From Spirochaetia bacterium UBA5763 (lineage in GTDB: Bacteria > Spirochaetota > UBA4802 > UBA5550): a DNA stretch of 64,000 nt. The number at the start of each line of letters is the position of its first letter. Position 1 is the first letter of the stretch. The stretch is taken from contig DIEX01000032.1 in assembly GCA_002418835.1 (NCBI GenBank), positions 1 through 64,000 on the forward strand. Reading direction: 5' to 3'. Below the pieces are notes generated by a model, which was given only the letters and a program-made list of their open reading frames with translations, was not told the DNA's origin and searched no databases. The position numbers were made by a program, and so were the translations under genes. This document shows positions 1 through 7,733 of this stretch, one piece after another.

Positions 1-220
1 ATTCGGGGAAGTATACCCCGACAAATGAGCGGGCAAATGAAAGCACCTCCAGGGCCTTTTCGGCACACCCCGCAGCAAGGAGATCATTTGCGATACCGAT
101 ATAGATGTATGGAGATGAACCTCTCTCTTTCATCATTGCTGCTATGATCTCAGTTTCACCCCTGTCAAAGGGTGGGAATGATTCGAACTCCCTTTTCTCT
201 TTTTCTATTTCCGTTTTCAT
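1..220 (-). CDS. Partial small protein, tandem paralogue of the 476-823 gene
   Basis: The minus strand is open from the ATG at 220 to the window edge, giving the first 73 residues; the C-terminus is outside. A strong ribosome site (GAGGAAGG) lies 6 bases before the ATG. The stretch around residues 25-73 matches the neighbouring 115-residue protein in layout: an SPYI/TPYI motif, a leucine-rich helix, an EA-rich helix, then FA..F.G(V/I)(Y/F)F.E. This helical pairing resembles a small TPR-like or helix-hairpin fold, but I do not recognise a named family. Both genes point the same way and are about 255 bases apart. Function is unknown. Confidence 0.7.
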   Translation of the reverse strand, partial: MKTEIEKEKREFESFPPFDRGETEIIAAMMKERGSSPYIYIGIANDLLAAGCAEKALEVLSFARSFVGVYFPE

Positions 221-475
221 AATTGCCTTCCTCATTGTCTTTTAATAACCGTATTAACCAATTGACTCACATACTTAACGGCCCCCGCACCCCCGGAGGG
301 GGCAAGGGTGACCTTTGCTTCTACAGGGCTCTTCTCAAATCCCCACCCCTCCCCCACTATCATTCCCGCCCCTTCCCCATGTCATTACCGCTTACCCTCT
401 GTCATTCTTGTGACATCCTCCTGTCATTCCCTCGCCATCATCTGTCTTTCCCGCGTATGCGGGAATCCACACCAC
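221..475. repeat. Intergenic repeat region with GTCATTCC-type palindromes
   Basis: The spacer between the two paralogues has no gene. It holds a G/C-rich hairpin around 281-303 and several GTCATTCC-like units between about 378 and 470. The clearest is an imperfect palindrome at 448-465 (TTCCCGC, four bases, GCGGGAA). The same unit recurs at 41382-41408 and 42820-42847, so this is a dispersed extragenic palindromic repeat. Confidence 0.6.
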
Positions 476-823
476 TCACAACCTCCTCTTTACCCCCACT
501 GTCTCTATGTCAGCCGGCAGGCTGTTAAACTTCTCTGTTAAGAAGATAAACGCCGCGTTTAAAAGCTGTATCTCCACACAGTACTCCCTGTCCTCTGCTG
601 AACCTTCTTCAAAAAAGATCCCCCGGAACTCCATTGCAAAGTCTATATACCTGCGTGCTTCACTGTGATACCCGTTTACAAGGTATCTAAGGCCCCTGCG
701 TACAAAGATGTAAGGGGTTAAACCTGTTTCGTGAAGAAGTGCAGATATCCTTGCCACATCCGGAGTTCCGGAGGGGTTAAAGGTTTCTTGAATGACTGTT
801 TTATGATTGGATATGGGCTTCAT
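476..823 (-). CDS. Small helical protein of unknown function (paralogue of 1-220)
   Basis: A 115-residue soluble protein with no signal peptide or membrane helix. Residues 27-75 align with the neighbouring partial gene (PYI motif, LVNG, EARRYIDFAMEF, FFEE), so the two are tandem duplicates. The C-terminal part (EYCVEIQLLNAAFIFLTEKFNSL) is another helix pair. No clear ribosome site precedes the ATG at 823, so the start is less sure than the reading frame. Function unknown; I recognise no catalytic motif. Confidence 0.65.
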   Translation of the reverse strand: MKPISNHKTVIQETFNPSGTPDVARISALLHETGLTPYIFVRRGLRYLVNGYHSEARRYIDFAMEFRGIFFEEGSAEDREYCVEIQLLNAAFIFLTEKFNSLPADIETVGVKRRL

Positions 824-840
824 AAATGTTATTGTTTGCT

Positions 841-940
841 TAAATCGAATTTTTTATTATTTATTCGTCAGAATCGAATATAATTATAAAAAGTCAAATA
901 TTTTTATACTATTTTCAAAAAAACGTTTGATTCTTCGATT
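841..940. promoter_or_regulatory. AATCGA repeats upstream of the XRE regulator gene
   Basis: The very AT-rich 138-base spacer holds AATCGAAT at 843-850 and again at 872-879, plus the reverse form TCGATT at 935-940, the last about 20 bases before the XRE gene start. Repeated short elements directly upstream of a helix-turn-helix gene suggest an autoregulatory operator. This is inference from position only. Confidence 0.3.
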
Positions 941-961
941 ATACCGAAGGAAAAGCTCTAT

Positions 962-1357
962 ATGATTATACATGGACTAAAAATAAAAAAGCTTATAAAA
1001 GATTCAGGTGATAAACTGAAAGAAGTTTCAGAAGCTATTAATGTACCATCATCAACAATAGCTTCCTGGTATAACCTGGAATATCCGCCACTCGACGGAG
1101 TAAAAAAAATTTGTGATTATTACAAAATTACCTTATGGCAATTTTTCCTGGATGATTATGATGAACTAAAAGAATATATTCAGGACTTCATTGAAACCGA
1201 AGATGCAGCATTGTTGAAACTTATTAATACCAGAATGAGTATTGAAGAGAGAATCCAGATAAAAAAAGCATTTCTTGAAGTAGCCAAATTGGTGCTCTTG
1301 AGCAATGAAGAAAAATTCAAGGATCTTCCGGAATATAAGGCGCTATTTAAAAGTTAA
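962..1357 (+). CDS. XRE-type helix-turn-helix regulator
   Basis: A 131-residue protein whose residues 1-60 have the pattern of a Cro/C1-type HTH: KKLIKDSG, DKLKEVSEAINVPSSTIASWY as the recognition unit, then a third helix with DGVKKICDYYKI. The remainder is charged helix (dimerisation or partner-binding). The next gene begins 38 bases downstream on the same strand and encodes an Mrr-type nuclease, so the two probably form one transcript with this protein as its controller. Base composition is clearly more AT-rich than the genes to the right, which fits acquisition by transfer. Confidence 0.8.
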   Translation: MIIHGLKIKKLIKDSGDKLKEVSEAINVPSSTIASWYNLEYPPLDGVKKICDYYKITLWQFFLDDYDELKEYIQDFIETEDAALLKLINTRMSIEERIQIKKAFLEVAKLVLLSNEEKFKDLPEYKALFKS

Positions 1358-1395
1358 TAATAAAAATATAGTAAACTATCCATTATGAGTGATTA

Positions 1396-2145
1396 ATGAA
1401 AATAATTCTAACCGCAATAGAATACGAAATTCTAAAATATATACAACAAAGAGGAATAATAAAAACTGATCTACGTGAAAGATCGACAGGGACACATGAA
1501 GGAGTACATGTCGAATCATTTGATATAATTTCAAAATTAGGAATTCAAGAACATGAAGTTATAAAAATTCTTCATTCCCTCAAAGATAATGGAATACTTC
1601 ATTTCAAGTCTGATGTACACCGTTTTGATCCTTCAGAATATTTTTATATATGGAAAATCGCCAGCAATATAAATATAAATGACTTTGTTACATATTCAAA
1701 CATCATTAATTATAATATTGAGAATTCAATTATACTAAAAGTCTTAGATATACTTAAACAGGATAAACACTTAAGCATTTTACACTGGAAAGATTTTGAA
1801 AAACTTATATGCAATTTGCTTACAGCTGAAAATTGGCAAGTTCAGCATATTGGAAAACCACATGACAATGGAGTTGATATTGAAGCAAAATTTAGTGATG
1901 ATACTTTAGGTGAAATTATATCATTATGGCAGGCAAAAAAATATAAAAGTACACATAAAGTAGAAGTACATCATGCACGTGAATTGTCTGGAGTAGCTGA
2001 CAGATATAGAGCAACTAAGGCATTTCTTGTAACAACAAGTCAACTAACAAGAGATGCTAAATCATGGATACAAGATGATAAATATCGTCTCGGGTATAAA
2101 GAACATACCGACATAGTCAAATGGATTAATAGAGTAAAACCTTAA
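1396..2145 (+). CDS. Mrr-like restriction endonuclease with N-terminal winged helix
   Basis: A 249-residue protein. Residues 1-75 look like a winged-helix DNA-binding unit (DIISKLGIQEHEVIKILHSLKDNGIL). Residues 128-249 match the Mrr catalytic fold of PD-(D/E)xK nucleases: WKDFEKLICNLL, then GVDIEA with the metal-binding Asp at about 161, then W-Q-A-K with Gln179 and Lys181, and a late helix (ARELSGVADRYRATKAFLVTTS). Mrr-family enzymes cut modified or foreign DNA. It lies after an XRE regulator and convergent with a RelA/SpoT-type gene. Very AT-rich. A role in defence is inference; the nuclease fold is a strong call. Confidence 0.82.
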   Translation: MKIILTAIEYEILKYIQQRGIIKTDLRERSTGTHEGVHVESFDIISKLGIQEHEVIKILHSLKDNGILHFKSDVHRFDPSEYFYIWKIASNININDFVTYSNIINYNIENSIILKVLDILKQDKHLSILHWKDFEKLICNLLTAENWQVQHIGKPHDNGVDIEAKFSDDTLGEIISLWQAKKYKSTHKVEVHHARELSGVADRYRATKAFLVTTSQLTRDAKSWIQDDKYRLGYKEHTDIVKWINRVKP

Positions 2146-2192
2146 TACTATTAAATAAACAAATAATTTGCGGATAAAACCAACTTGTTCTA

Positions 2193-3248
2193 CTAGAAAA
2201 ATCTACCTTTTGAAATATTTTTTTCAATAAACAATAGTTTACCTATAAATTCGCGAGTATCTAAAAAGTAATTCGGGTAAGCCCGTCTAAGTGTTTCTAC
2301 AGAATCTGCTGAAACTAAAACAACCTGTAAAGGTTTACCTTCATTGATCTCTTTTTCAATTTTTGTATATTGTTCATTGGCTTCTTCTAATCTTTTTCGA
2401 CCAAAGTTTCGTATATTCAATCGTCTTGTTAAAAGATTAAGTGTTATTAAATGATAATTACCTTGTTTTACATCTTGCGAAATAGCACTTGCAGCAACTG
2501 TATAAGCACTTAATTTTTTTTCAACTTCTAGTATTTTTGAAACTCGAATAACTTCTTGAAAAGTTTGTTTTTCATTTAATTGGGAATATTTTGCAATAGG
2601 TGTACATTTTTCTATATATGCAAATGCTGATGCAACCAGTGAAAAGAAGTCTAACCATTCTCTAGGACCTTCACTTGATTTTAATGAATGGTCTAAAAAA
2701 GTACCAACTGTTTCGACTGAGGTTGCCCATATATGTTGTAGCTTTGTTCTAATTTGTAATTCGATTCGTAATCCGTTATAATCTGGTACATGATCATTCA
2801 TGTATTTGTAAACAAGATGAATACCTCTATATCCAGATTCCTTTGGTTCTGTGATATAATCTTTTTGATTTACTAGTTCATGATTAAAATGACTATTTCT
2901 ATAGTTAGTTTCTAATTCTCTGACTTTTTTTATATTTGATAAAATCGCCCTCAATCCAGCAATATCTTGCATTCTTGATAGTTGCATAGATTCAGTTCTC
3001 TGTAATTTTAATATTATTGATTGTGATCTTTTTAATCGTTGAGCAACAAAAGCTTTCTCATCAATATGTTTTAATTTTTCACGAAGTGTTGCTTGAAAAG
3101 TGTTAATTGGGTATGAATGTATAGATCTCCAATTTGTGAGTACACTTTCAGCCCAAACAATATCTGGATGGTTTGGATCATTTTCTTTTAATATTTCACC
3201 AGCACGATTAACTTCTTTTTTTGAAAATTTCTTTATTACACGTTCCAT
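2193..3248 (-). CDS. RelA/SpoT-domain (p)ppGpp-synthetase-like protein
   Basis: A 351-residue protein with a nucleotidyltransferase synthetase domain of the RelA/SpoT family at about residues 60-190: RMQDIAGLR with the metal Asp at 95, ESGYRGIH at 137-144 (substrate loop), and ELQIRT-x3-HIWA at 163-174. There is no HD hydrolase domain, so it resembles small alarmone synthetases or toxic SAS proteins. The C-terminal 150 residues are helical with a final strand-rich piece (PLQVVLVSADSVETLRRAYPNYFLDTREF) that I do not recognise; in CapRel-type defence proteins such an extension acts as regulator or sensor, but similarity to CapRel was not tested. It converges on the Mrr gene (47-base gap) and shares its AT-rich composition. 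Confidence 0.75.
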   Translation of the reverse strand: MERVIKKFSKKEVNRAGEILKENDPNHPDIVWAESVLTNWRSIHSYPINTFQATLREKLKHIDEKAFVAQRLKRSQSIILKLQRTESMQLSRMQDIAGLRAILSNIKKVRELETNYRNSHFNHELVNQKDYITEPKESGYRGIHLVYKYMNDHVPDYNGLRIELQIRTKLQHIWATSVETVGTFLDHSLKSSEGPREWLDFFSLVASAFAYIEKCTPIAKYSQLNEKQTFQEVIRVSKILEVEKKLSAYTVAASAISQDVKQGNYHLITLNLLTRRLNIRNFGRKRLEEANEQYTKIEKEINEGKPLQVVLVSADSVETLRRAYPNYFLDTREFIGKLLFIEKNISKGRFF

Positions 3249-3266
3249 TTCTTAACTCTATAAGTT

Positions 3267-3776
3267 TTATTTTAATGAGCCCACGGATGGGCGATTAAAA
3301 AGTTTTTCGCGTTTTTTGCATATAACTTCTTTTATCCGTAATAGTTCACATAATCTCTTTATGACAAATAAAACCTGACTTATTGCATACAAAACATTAA
3401 TAAACTGAAAACAGTTAGTCAGAAGGTTTATCTTCTCCTGTATCTCCGCATCACCTCCGATGGGCTCTTTCATTTCCAGGGAGCTGATCTTTGACTGAAT
3501 TTTTTTAATCTCTACGAAGAGCTTTGAGATAGAACCGTAATTATTATATAGACCTTTTACACGGAGAGTTTCAACTCTTTTTTGTACATCTATCCCGGCA
3601 ACCGCATCAACTGAAATTGTATTAAACCTTCTGTGTAATTATATACACATGCTTATCAGGATACTGGTCAAGCTCCAGGTGTCTGCAGCTGCACCCCGAT
3701 TCCATAATAACTTTCAAGTTTTCATCAATCCCGATAGAACCGTAAAAAAATCCCCGCTCCGGGAGCGAGGATAAAA
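3267..3776 (-). pseudogene. Remnant of an unrecognised gene, probably frameshifted
   Basis: Two minus-strand open stretches in different frames read like protein and nearly abut. The upstream one ends at the TAA at 3622-3624 and reads through SLPERGFFYGSIGIDENLKV and then CSCRHLELDQYPDKHVYIIT. The second is open from about 3634 to the stop at 3267 and includes VAGIDVQKRVETL and a hydrophobic helix LLTNCFQFINVLYAISQVL. A single indel near 3622-3634 would join them into about 170 codons. A hairpin at 3745-3775 lies inside the upstream stretch. I recognise no family. A shorter intact small protein starting at 3473 (68 residues) is possible but has no good support. Confidence 0.3.
3745..3775 (-). 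terminator. Possible rho-independent terminator
   Basis: On the minus strand a G/C-rich hairpin (CGCTCC paired with GGAGCG, flanked by TCCT/GGGA) is followed by seven T residues. It lies about 160 bases beyond a better-placed terminator for the porin gene, so it may be a backup or may belong to the decayed gene region. Confidence 0.5.
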
Positions 3777-3932
3777 AACTTTATGAATAGGAGCATGAAA
3801 AGGCCGCATGTCAAACCAATCATTGAACCTCATTCATAATACGATTGAGAGTGAAAAAGTTTAAAATCAACAGGAATTCAGTTCAAGGCGAATTGGAACA
3901 ATTTAAACAAGCTGCAAATAAATCTTAAAATT

Positions 3933-3957
3933 AAAAAATCCCGGGTTTCCCCGGGAA
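3933..3957 (-). terminator. Rho-independent terminator after the porin gene
   Basis: Minus-strand hairpin CCCGGG, four-base loop, CCCGGG, followed by TTTTTT. It begins about 25 bases past the stop of the barrel protein gene at 3982. The region from here to 3777 holds no recognisable gene. Confidence 0.75.
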
Positions 3958-3981
3958 AGCACAATGAAATATGTCATGAAA

Positions 3982-5109
3982 TCAGAATACGTCAAATTGT
4001 ATTTTTGCACCAGCGTAATATTCAGAACCTTCATCAACTCCTGATTTATCTTTCATGAAATCCCTGTATGTGAATTCTGGGGTTACATGAAAGTATTTGT
4101 TGATGTTATACTTCAGGTTAATAAAATACGCTACCTGTTTGTCCACCTTCTCAAATGTATCATTGTCAACCTGCGCATAGCCAGCACCTAACCCGATTTG
4201 AAGTGAAGATAATATCTGATACATCGGATTAATATATCCCATAAAGTGTTTTGAATTTTTAAACTCATCAACATCAACTACCACAGTAGTAGGCATATTA
4301 GGTGCAATTGAGTCAGCATTTGCGGCTTTTGGAGTTGACGCAATACCAAAATTACCAGTATTTACTCCATACATGGCTGTACTTCTTAATGTAAAATCTC
4401 CAAGAACAAAGTTTAGCCTCGCATAAGTAATCCATGAAACAAGGTTTTTGCCATCCATTACATTCATCGGATCATTAATTTTAACGGTATTATATGCGCC
4501 ACCGATTCCTATCAAATTGGCCCCGGATTTAAAGTCATAGCCTACAGCTATTTTTGGATATTGAACTGTTATATCTGCCACAGTACCAGCTCCAGTTGTT
4601 ATTTTGCTGGTTTCTATAAATGAAGCGTATAATCCATTCCAGGACAACATAATCTGTTGCTGACGTCCATCATATGGCACACCAAAACCACCAAGGCCAT
4701 TATCATCAACATAATCACCAGTAGCCGGGAAAAAATATGGAGTATAGTTCTGACCAGCCATTAGCAGTAAACCATTAAATCCATACGTTGCATATGCCAG
4801 TCTGAGGTAAGCAGGATCTGATTCAGTTGTTGAGTTTGTATTAAGCCCGAACTCAACATGAGTTTTAACACCTTCTATCTCCATTTTAGCACCAAACCTT
4901 GTATTTGCCTGAAGCCTGTTTACAAGTTCAGTTTCACCATCATAAGTGGCATTTTCTGCAGGATCTGTATTGTGATACCCGAGGAAAATCCTGATTGATG
5001 CATAAGGATCAAAATTTCTAACTGTAATTGCAGCTTCCTGTGCAAAGGCCCCGGAAGTTGTAATAAGAGTAATTATAAACATAGAAATAGCTGAAAATCT
5101 TTTTAACAT
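3982..5109 (-). CDS. Outer-membrane porin-like beta-barrel protein
   Basis: A 375-residue exported protein. Residues 1-23 form a signal peptide ending SGAFA. The mature part alternates aromatic and polar residues in strands, with glycine/asparagine-rich turns and a C-terminal Phe typical of outer-membrane barrels (final AGAKIQFDVF). The internal FLGYHNTDPAENATYDGETELVNRLQANTRFGAKMEIEG stretch is porin-like. A ribosome site (GGAGG) lies just before the ATG. It lies downstream of rdhA1 and its small partner, separated by a 182-base spacer with a long inverted repeat, so it may be co-transcribed or separately initiated. Substrate is unknown; passage of the electron acceptor or its product is an inference from position. 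Confidence 0.75.
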   Translation of the reverse strand: MLKRFSAISMFIITLITTSGAFAQEAAITVRNFDPYASIRIFLGYHNTDPAENATYDGETELVNRLQANTRFGAKMEIEGVKTHVEFGLNTNSTTESDPAYLRLAYATYGFNGLLLMAGQNYTPYFFPATGDYVDDNGLGGFGVPYDGRQQQIMLSWNGLYASFIETSKITTGAGTVADITVQYPKIAVGYDFKSGANLIGIGGAYNTVKINDPMNVMDGKNLVSWITYARLNFVLGDFTLRSTAMYGVNTGNFGIASTPKAANADSIAPNMPTTVVVDVDEFKNSKHFMGYINPMYQILSSLQIGLGAGYAQVDNDTFEKVDKQVAYFINLKYNINKYFHVTPEFTYRDFMKDKSGVDEGSEYYAGAKIQFDVF

Positions 5110-5190
5110 AGGTTTCCTCCACTTGTATTTTATCAGCTTTTTTGAAATAATTTTTAACTTTACATTGTTTAATGCTTCATATTTAAATCA

Positions 5191-5266
5191 GATGATTTCC
5201 GGCATCTTTCATGCCAGCAAGCATTTCTGTTACAATTTCTACAGAAGTCCGATGCCGGAAAATCAT
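5191..5266. repeat. Long inverted repeat between rdhB1 and the porin gene
   Basis: Arms GATGATTTCCGGCATC (5191-5206) and GATGCCGGAAAATCAT (5251-5266) pair with one bulge, and the inner sequence has a second TTCTGT/ACAGAA pairing. No T-tract follows, so it looks like an mRNA-stabilising or processing hairpin rather than a classic terminator. Confidence 0.55.
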
Positions 5267-5291
5267 TTTAAAAATTTATATCTGAATAACC

Positions 5292-5528
5292 TTACTCCGC
5301 ACTATCTGCTTTAGGTTTGTAAAAAAACAATATTACAAAATTGGGGCTCAGTATTATCAGGAAAAACAATATAAACTTCAATCCAGCTGTTATACTTCCG
5401 ACCTCTATACCATCATAGAATCCCCAGATACCGAAGAGAAGCATAGATAATGTTACTCCCCAGGCATAAGCCTCATGCCACTTGAGGCTTAATGAAACTC
5501 CTTCTTTTCTCTTAATCTTAAGAACCAT
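5292..5528 (-). CDS. Small two-helix membrane protein, RdhB-like partner of RdhA1
   Basis: A 78-residue protein with two transmembrane helices (about residues 20-40 and 48-70) and short charged ends. It begins 12 bases after the rdhA1 stop with a good ribosome site (GGAGG in the spacer), so it is co-transcribed. The 70-residue protein at 27445-27657, next to the second rdhA, shares the layout: SLSLKWHEAYAW against TLSLKWYEILLV near the start, G(I/S)W..(Y/A)D in the middle and FF(Y)KP near the end. In organohalide-respiring bacteria a small integral membrane protein, RdhB, is encoded next to RdhA and is proposed to anchor it. Sequence similarity to classic RdhB is not obvious to me, so the name rests on context. 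Confidence 0.7.
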   Translation of the reverse strand: MVLKIKRKEGVSLSLKWHEAYAWGVTLSMLLFGIWGFYDGIEVGSITAGLKFILFFLIILSPNFVILFFYKPKADSAE

Positions 5529-5540
5529 AATTACCTCCGG

Positions 5541-7463
5541 TTATTCCTTGGACCATTTTTCTGCAGCTTCTTCGTATGTCATAAACTGCTTTTCATACGC
5601 CGATCTCGGAGGATATACATTTTCATGTTTCTTATACCATCCGCCAGTAAACGCTTTCCCTTCTGTTAAAAGTTTAACCACTTCTTCAGGAGTAAGTGTT
5701 TTACCTATATTCTGCATATCAGGACCAAGCTCTCCTTCATCGTAGTCCCAATGAACGTTTCTGTTACGCCCATCTTTATCAAGAAGCCTGTCAGGAATTT
5801 TACCCCACTCAATCCCTTTGTATTTAAGTCCGACTTTACCCATCTGGGCGCCGATTCCCGTAGACCATTCTTCAGCTGTTGACCTGTCCTCTTCAGTGAA
5901 GATATAATTTCCAACAAGTCTCGGAAGTTCAATTTTATAACCAGGGTTCTCCTGTATCCACCTTGCTGGTCTGTTTGTTCCGAATTCTCCTGATTCTGTT
6001 GCATACTGATATTCCAGCCAGTCTTCAAGACCGACACCATTGACATTCCCGAATAACCATGGAGCTAAAAATGAATGTTTGGTCATATATGCACCAAGCT
6101 GATGGAAAGCATTTACAGGTTTGTTATATGGACACACCTTGAGGCACTCATTACAGCAGTTTCCATTTAGGTTACCAGCCCGGAATCTTACGCACTTATC
6201 TTTATCAACGTGCCACATCTTTATTCCATTTTCTACTGTCTGTTCACCCATAGGGATTGCATTTACTGGACATGCTCTTGAACATCTATCGCAATGTTCA
6301 CAGAATCTTGTAACACCATAAGATTCTCTTACAGGATCAGGTTCCATTGGAAAGCTGGTAAGAATTGTAGCTGATTTAAAACGGAGCCCTCCTACAGAAG
6401 GAACAACTGCATCGCTTAACCTGCCGTATTCTCCCATACCATTATAAACAGAAAATGGTGTTTCAATTGTTTCATAGTTGATTCCACCATGCCCGACTCG
6501 CGCTTCATAACCCATGTCCCTGAGCACCTGCGCAAGCCTTACTGCTATCCAGGCACTTGTGCTGTATGCCGCACCGCTTTTTGAAGCGCTCCACCAGGAG
6601 TGCCCCGGATCGTTTAACACCCTGCGCCAATTCTGATCTGTGAACACCTGAATACCATATTTCAGATCTTTCACGTCATCGAGTGACAATGGTGTCCCCT
6701 TGGAAATAAAATCATGAGAATAGAACCATCTCGGATCTACCCTGCATATTCCGACTTCCACGGAGCCGAGCCATTTACCGATCTCCTTTACCATAAGGGC
6801 ATTCTCTTCCGGAGTATACTTTGCCTTTTCATACCCTACTTTTCCTGCCACATCACCGAGAAGAAGATCACCGTTGTTCCATCCGATCTTTTCGGCACGA
6901 TGTGATCCCTCAAATGAAGTCCAGGGATACTTCATTGGTTTAACCGGTTCCCCGCCAACAGTGTTCGGGCCACGCAATGAATCGGTTATAGTGGTTATAC
7001 CGAAAGTAGCCCTTGCAAGAGGATAAGTTGTAGTAAAACTCGGCTTACTCCCTCCTCTTGCTTTTGCCATAGGTTCAATGAAATCCTTGTGGGTATAGAC
7101 ATAACCATGATTAACCAGGTTAGGTCCCAATTGCCCCATATACATACGCCCCCAACCGTGATTAGGCTCACTAAATCTATGGACTTCACCAACAACATAC
7201 TGCGGTGCATCCGGTGCAGGGAAAGGAAAGAACATCAGGATAGCAATCAACGTCCAGAACCCGCTCATACCCATCAATGCTTTTCGTCTCTTAATTTCAG
7301 TGATTTCGAAATGTAAACCCTGCCAAAGAAGAGCAACCGCGATTATTAGAAAAATCATAAACAGGGCGTAAATGTTAAGCCCCGACAGGAAAAACCACAG
7401 AAGCGCAATGCCTGCTGCAGCCCAGAGCAAGATTAGAATATTTTTTCTTTTCTTCTCGCTCAT
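5541..7463 (-). CDS. rdhA: Membrane-integral reductive dehalogenase RdhA (copy 1)
   Basis: A 640-residue protein starting at the ATG at 7463, which has AAGGAGG just upstream; an upstream in-frame start at 7553 is less likely. Three membrane helices (about 9-29, 31-50, 68-84) replace the twin-arginine signal usual in respiratory RdhA. The corrinoid-binding/catalytic region has AAYSTSAWIAVRLAQVLRDMGY and GMGEYGR...PSVGGLRFKSATILTSFP, the counterpart of the family GLGELGR...R...TD(L)P motif. Two Fe-S sets follow: C388-x2-C391-x2-C394-x3-C398-P and C424-x12-C437-x2-C440-x3-C444-P. The family transfers electrons through two [4Fe-4S] clusters to a base-off corrinoid to remove halogens. A C-terminal extension of about 190 residues follows the clusters. 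The substrate cannot be read from sequence, and a non-dehalogenating reduction is possible. Confidence 0.87.
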   Translation of the reverse strand: MSEKKRKNILILLWAAAGIALLWFFLSGLNIYALFMIFLIIAVALLWQGLHFEITEIKRRKALMGMSGFWTLIAILMFFPFPAPDAPQYVVGEVHRFSEPNHGWGRMYMGQLGPNLVNHGYVYTHKDFIEPMAKARGGSKPSFTTTYPLARATFGITTITDSLRGPNTVGGEPVKPMKYPWTSFEGSHRAEKIGWNNGDLLLGDVAGKVGYEKAKYTPEENALMVKEIGKWLGSVEVGICRVDPRWFYSHDFISKGTPLSLDDVKDLKYGIQVFTDQNWRRVLNDPGHSWWSASKSGAAYSTSAWIAVRLAQVLRDMGYEARVGHGGINYETIETPFSVYNGMGEYGRLSDAVVPSVGGLRFKSATILTSFPMEPDPVRESYGVTRFCEHCDRCSRACPVNAIPMGEQTVENGIKMWHVDKDKCVRFRAGNLNGNCCNECLKVCPYNKPVNAFHQLGAYMTKHSFLAPWLFGNVNGVGLEDWLEYQYATESGEFGTNRPARWIQENPGYKIELPRLVGNYIFTEEDRSTAEEWSTGIGAQMGKVGLKYKGIEWGKIPDRLLDKDGRNRNVHWDYDEGELGPDMQNIGKTLTPEEVVKLLTEGKAFTGGWYKKHENVYPPRSAYEKQFMTYEEAAEKWSKE

Positions 7464-7525
7464 AATGACCTCCTTATTATTTTTATCAGTTCCTGTTCTG
7501 TAACCTGGCACGCAGTAGAATAATT

Positions 7526-7622
7526 CTGAATTCCGGATTAAATCGGCGAACAAAGAACATCTTCCTTTTTTACACCGGGAAAATTAAATTAACTTCCTGT
7601 TTAATAATTCAGGAATTCCTGA
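7526..7622. promoter_or_regulatory. Candidate operator sites upstream of rdhA1
   Basis: Two elements occur in the 210-base spacer upstream of rdhA1. A perfect 14-base palindrome TCAGGAATTCCTGA is at 7609-7622 and is preceded by CTTCCTGTTTA at 7593-7603, an 11-mer also found at 33043-33053. A variant AATTCCGGATTAA lies at about 7529-7541. The core matches the inverted repeat near the regulator gene at 15564-15613. They lie between the terminator of the upstream operon and the rdhA1 start. Confidence 0.5.
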
Positions 7623-7674
7623 TATAGAGGTTTTCTTTGAAGTGGGGAAAGGTTATCAAATAAGGCGGAGTAAC

Positions 7675-7707
7675 AAAAAACCCCTGCCCTTAATCCCGGA
7701 CAGGGGT
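7675..7707 (-). terminator. Rho-independent terminator of the eleven-gene operon
   Basis: Minus-strand hairpin CCCCTG paired with CAGGGG (arms 7701-7706 and 7681-7686) with further pairing inside, followed by TTTTTTG. It lies about 27 bases beyond the parvulin gene stop and separates the long operon from rdhA1. Confidence 0.8.
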
Positions 7708-7733
7708 GGAGAAATTGAGATAAGATAGTAGAT

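Noticed and set aside
5123..5314. A 63-codon plus-strand frame in the spacer before the porin gene
   Set aside because: No ribosome site, low-complexity composition, and it overlaps the inverted repeat and the rdhB1 end.
7464..7553. Upstream extension of RdhA1 to the ATG at 7553
   Set aside because: The ATG at 7463 has an AAGGAGG site and matches the start of RdhA2; the extra 30 residues do not align with it.
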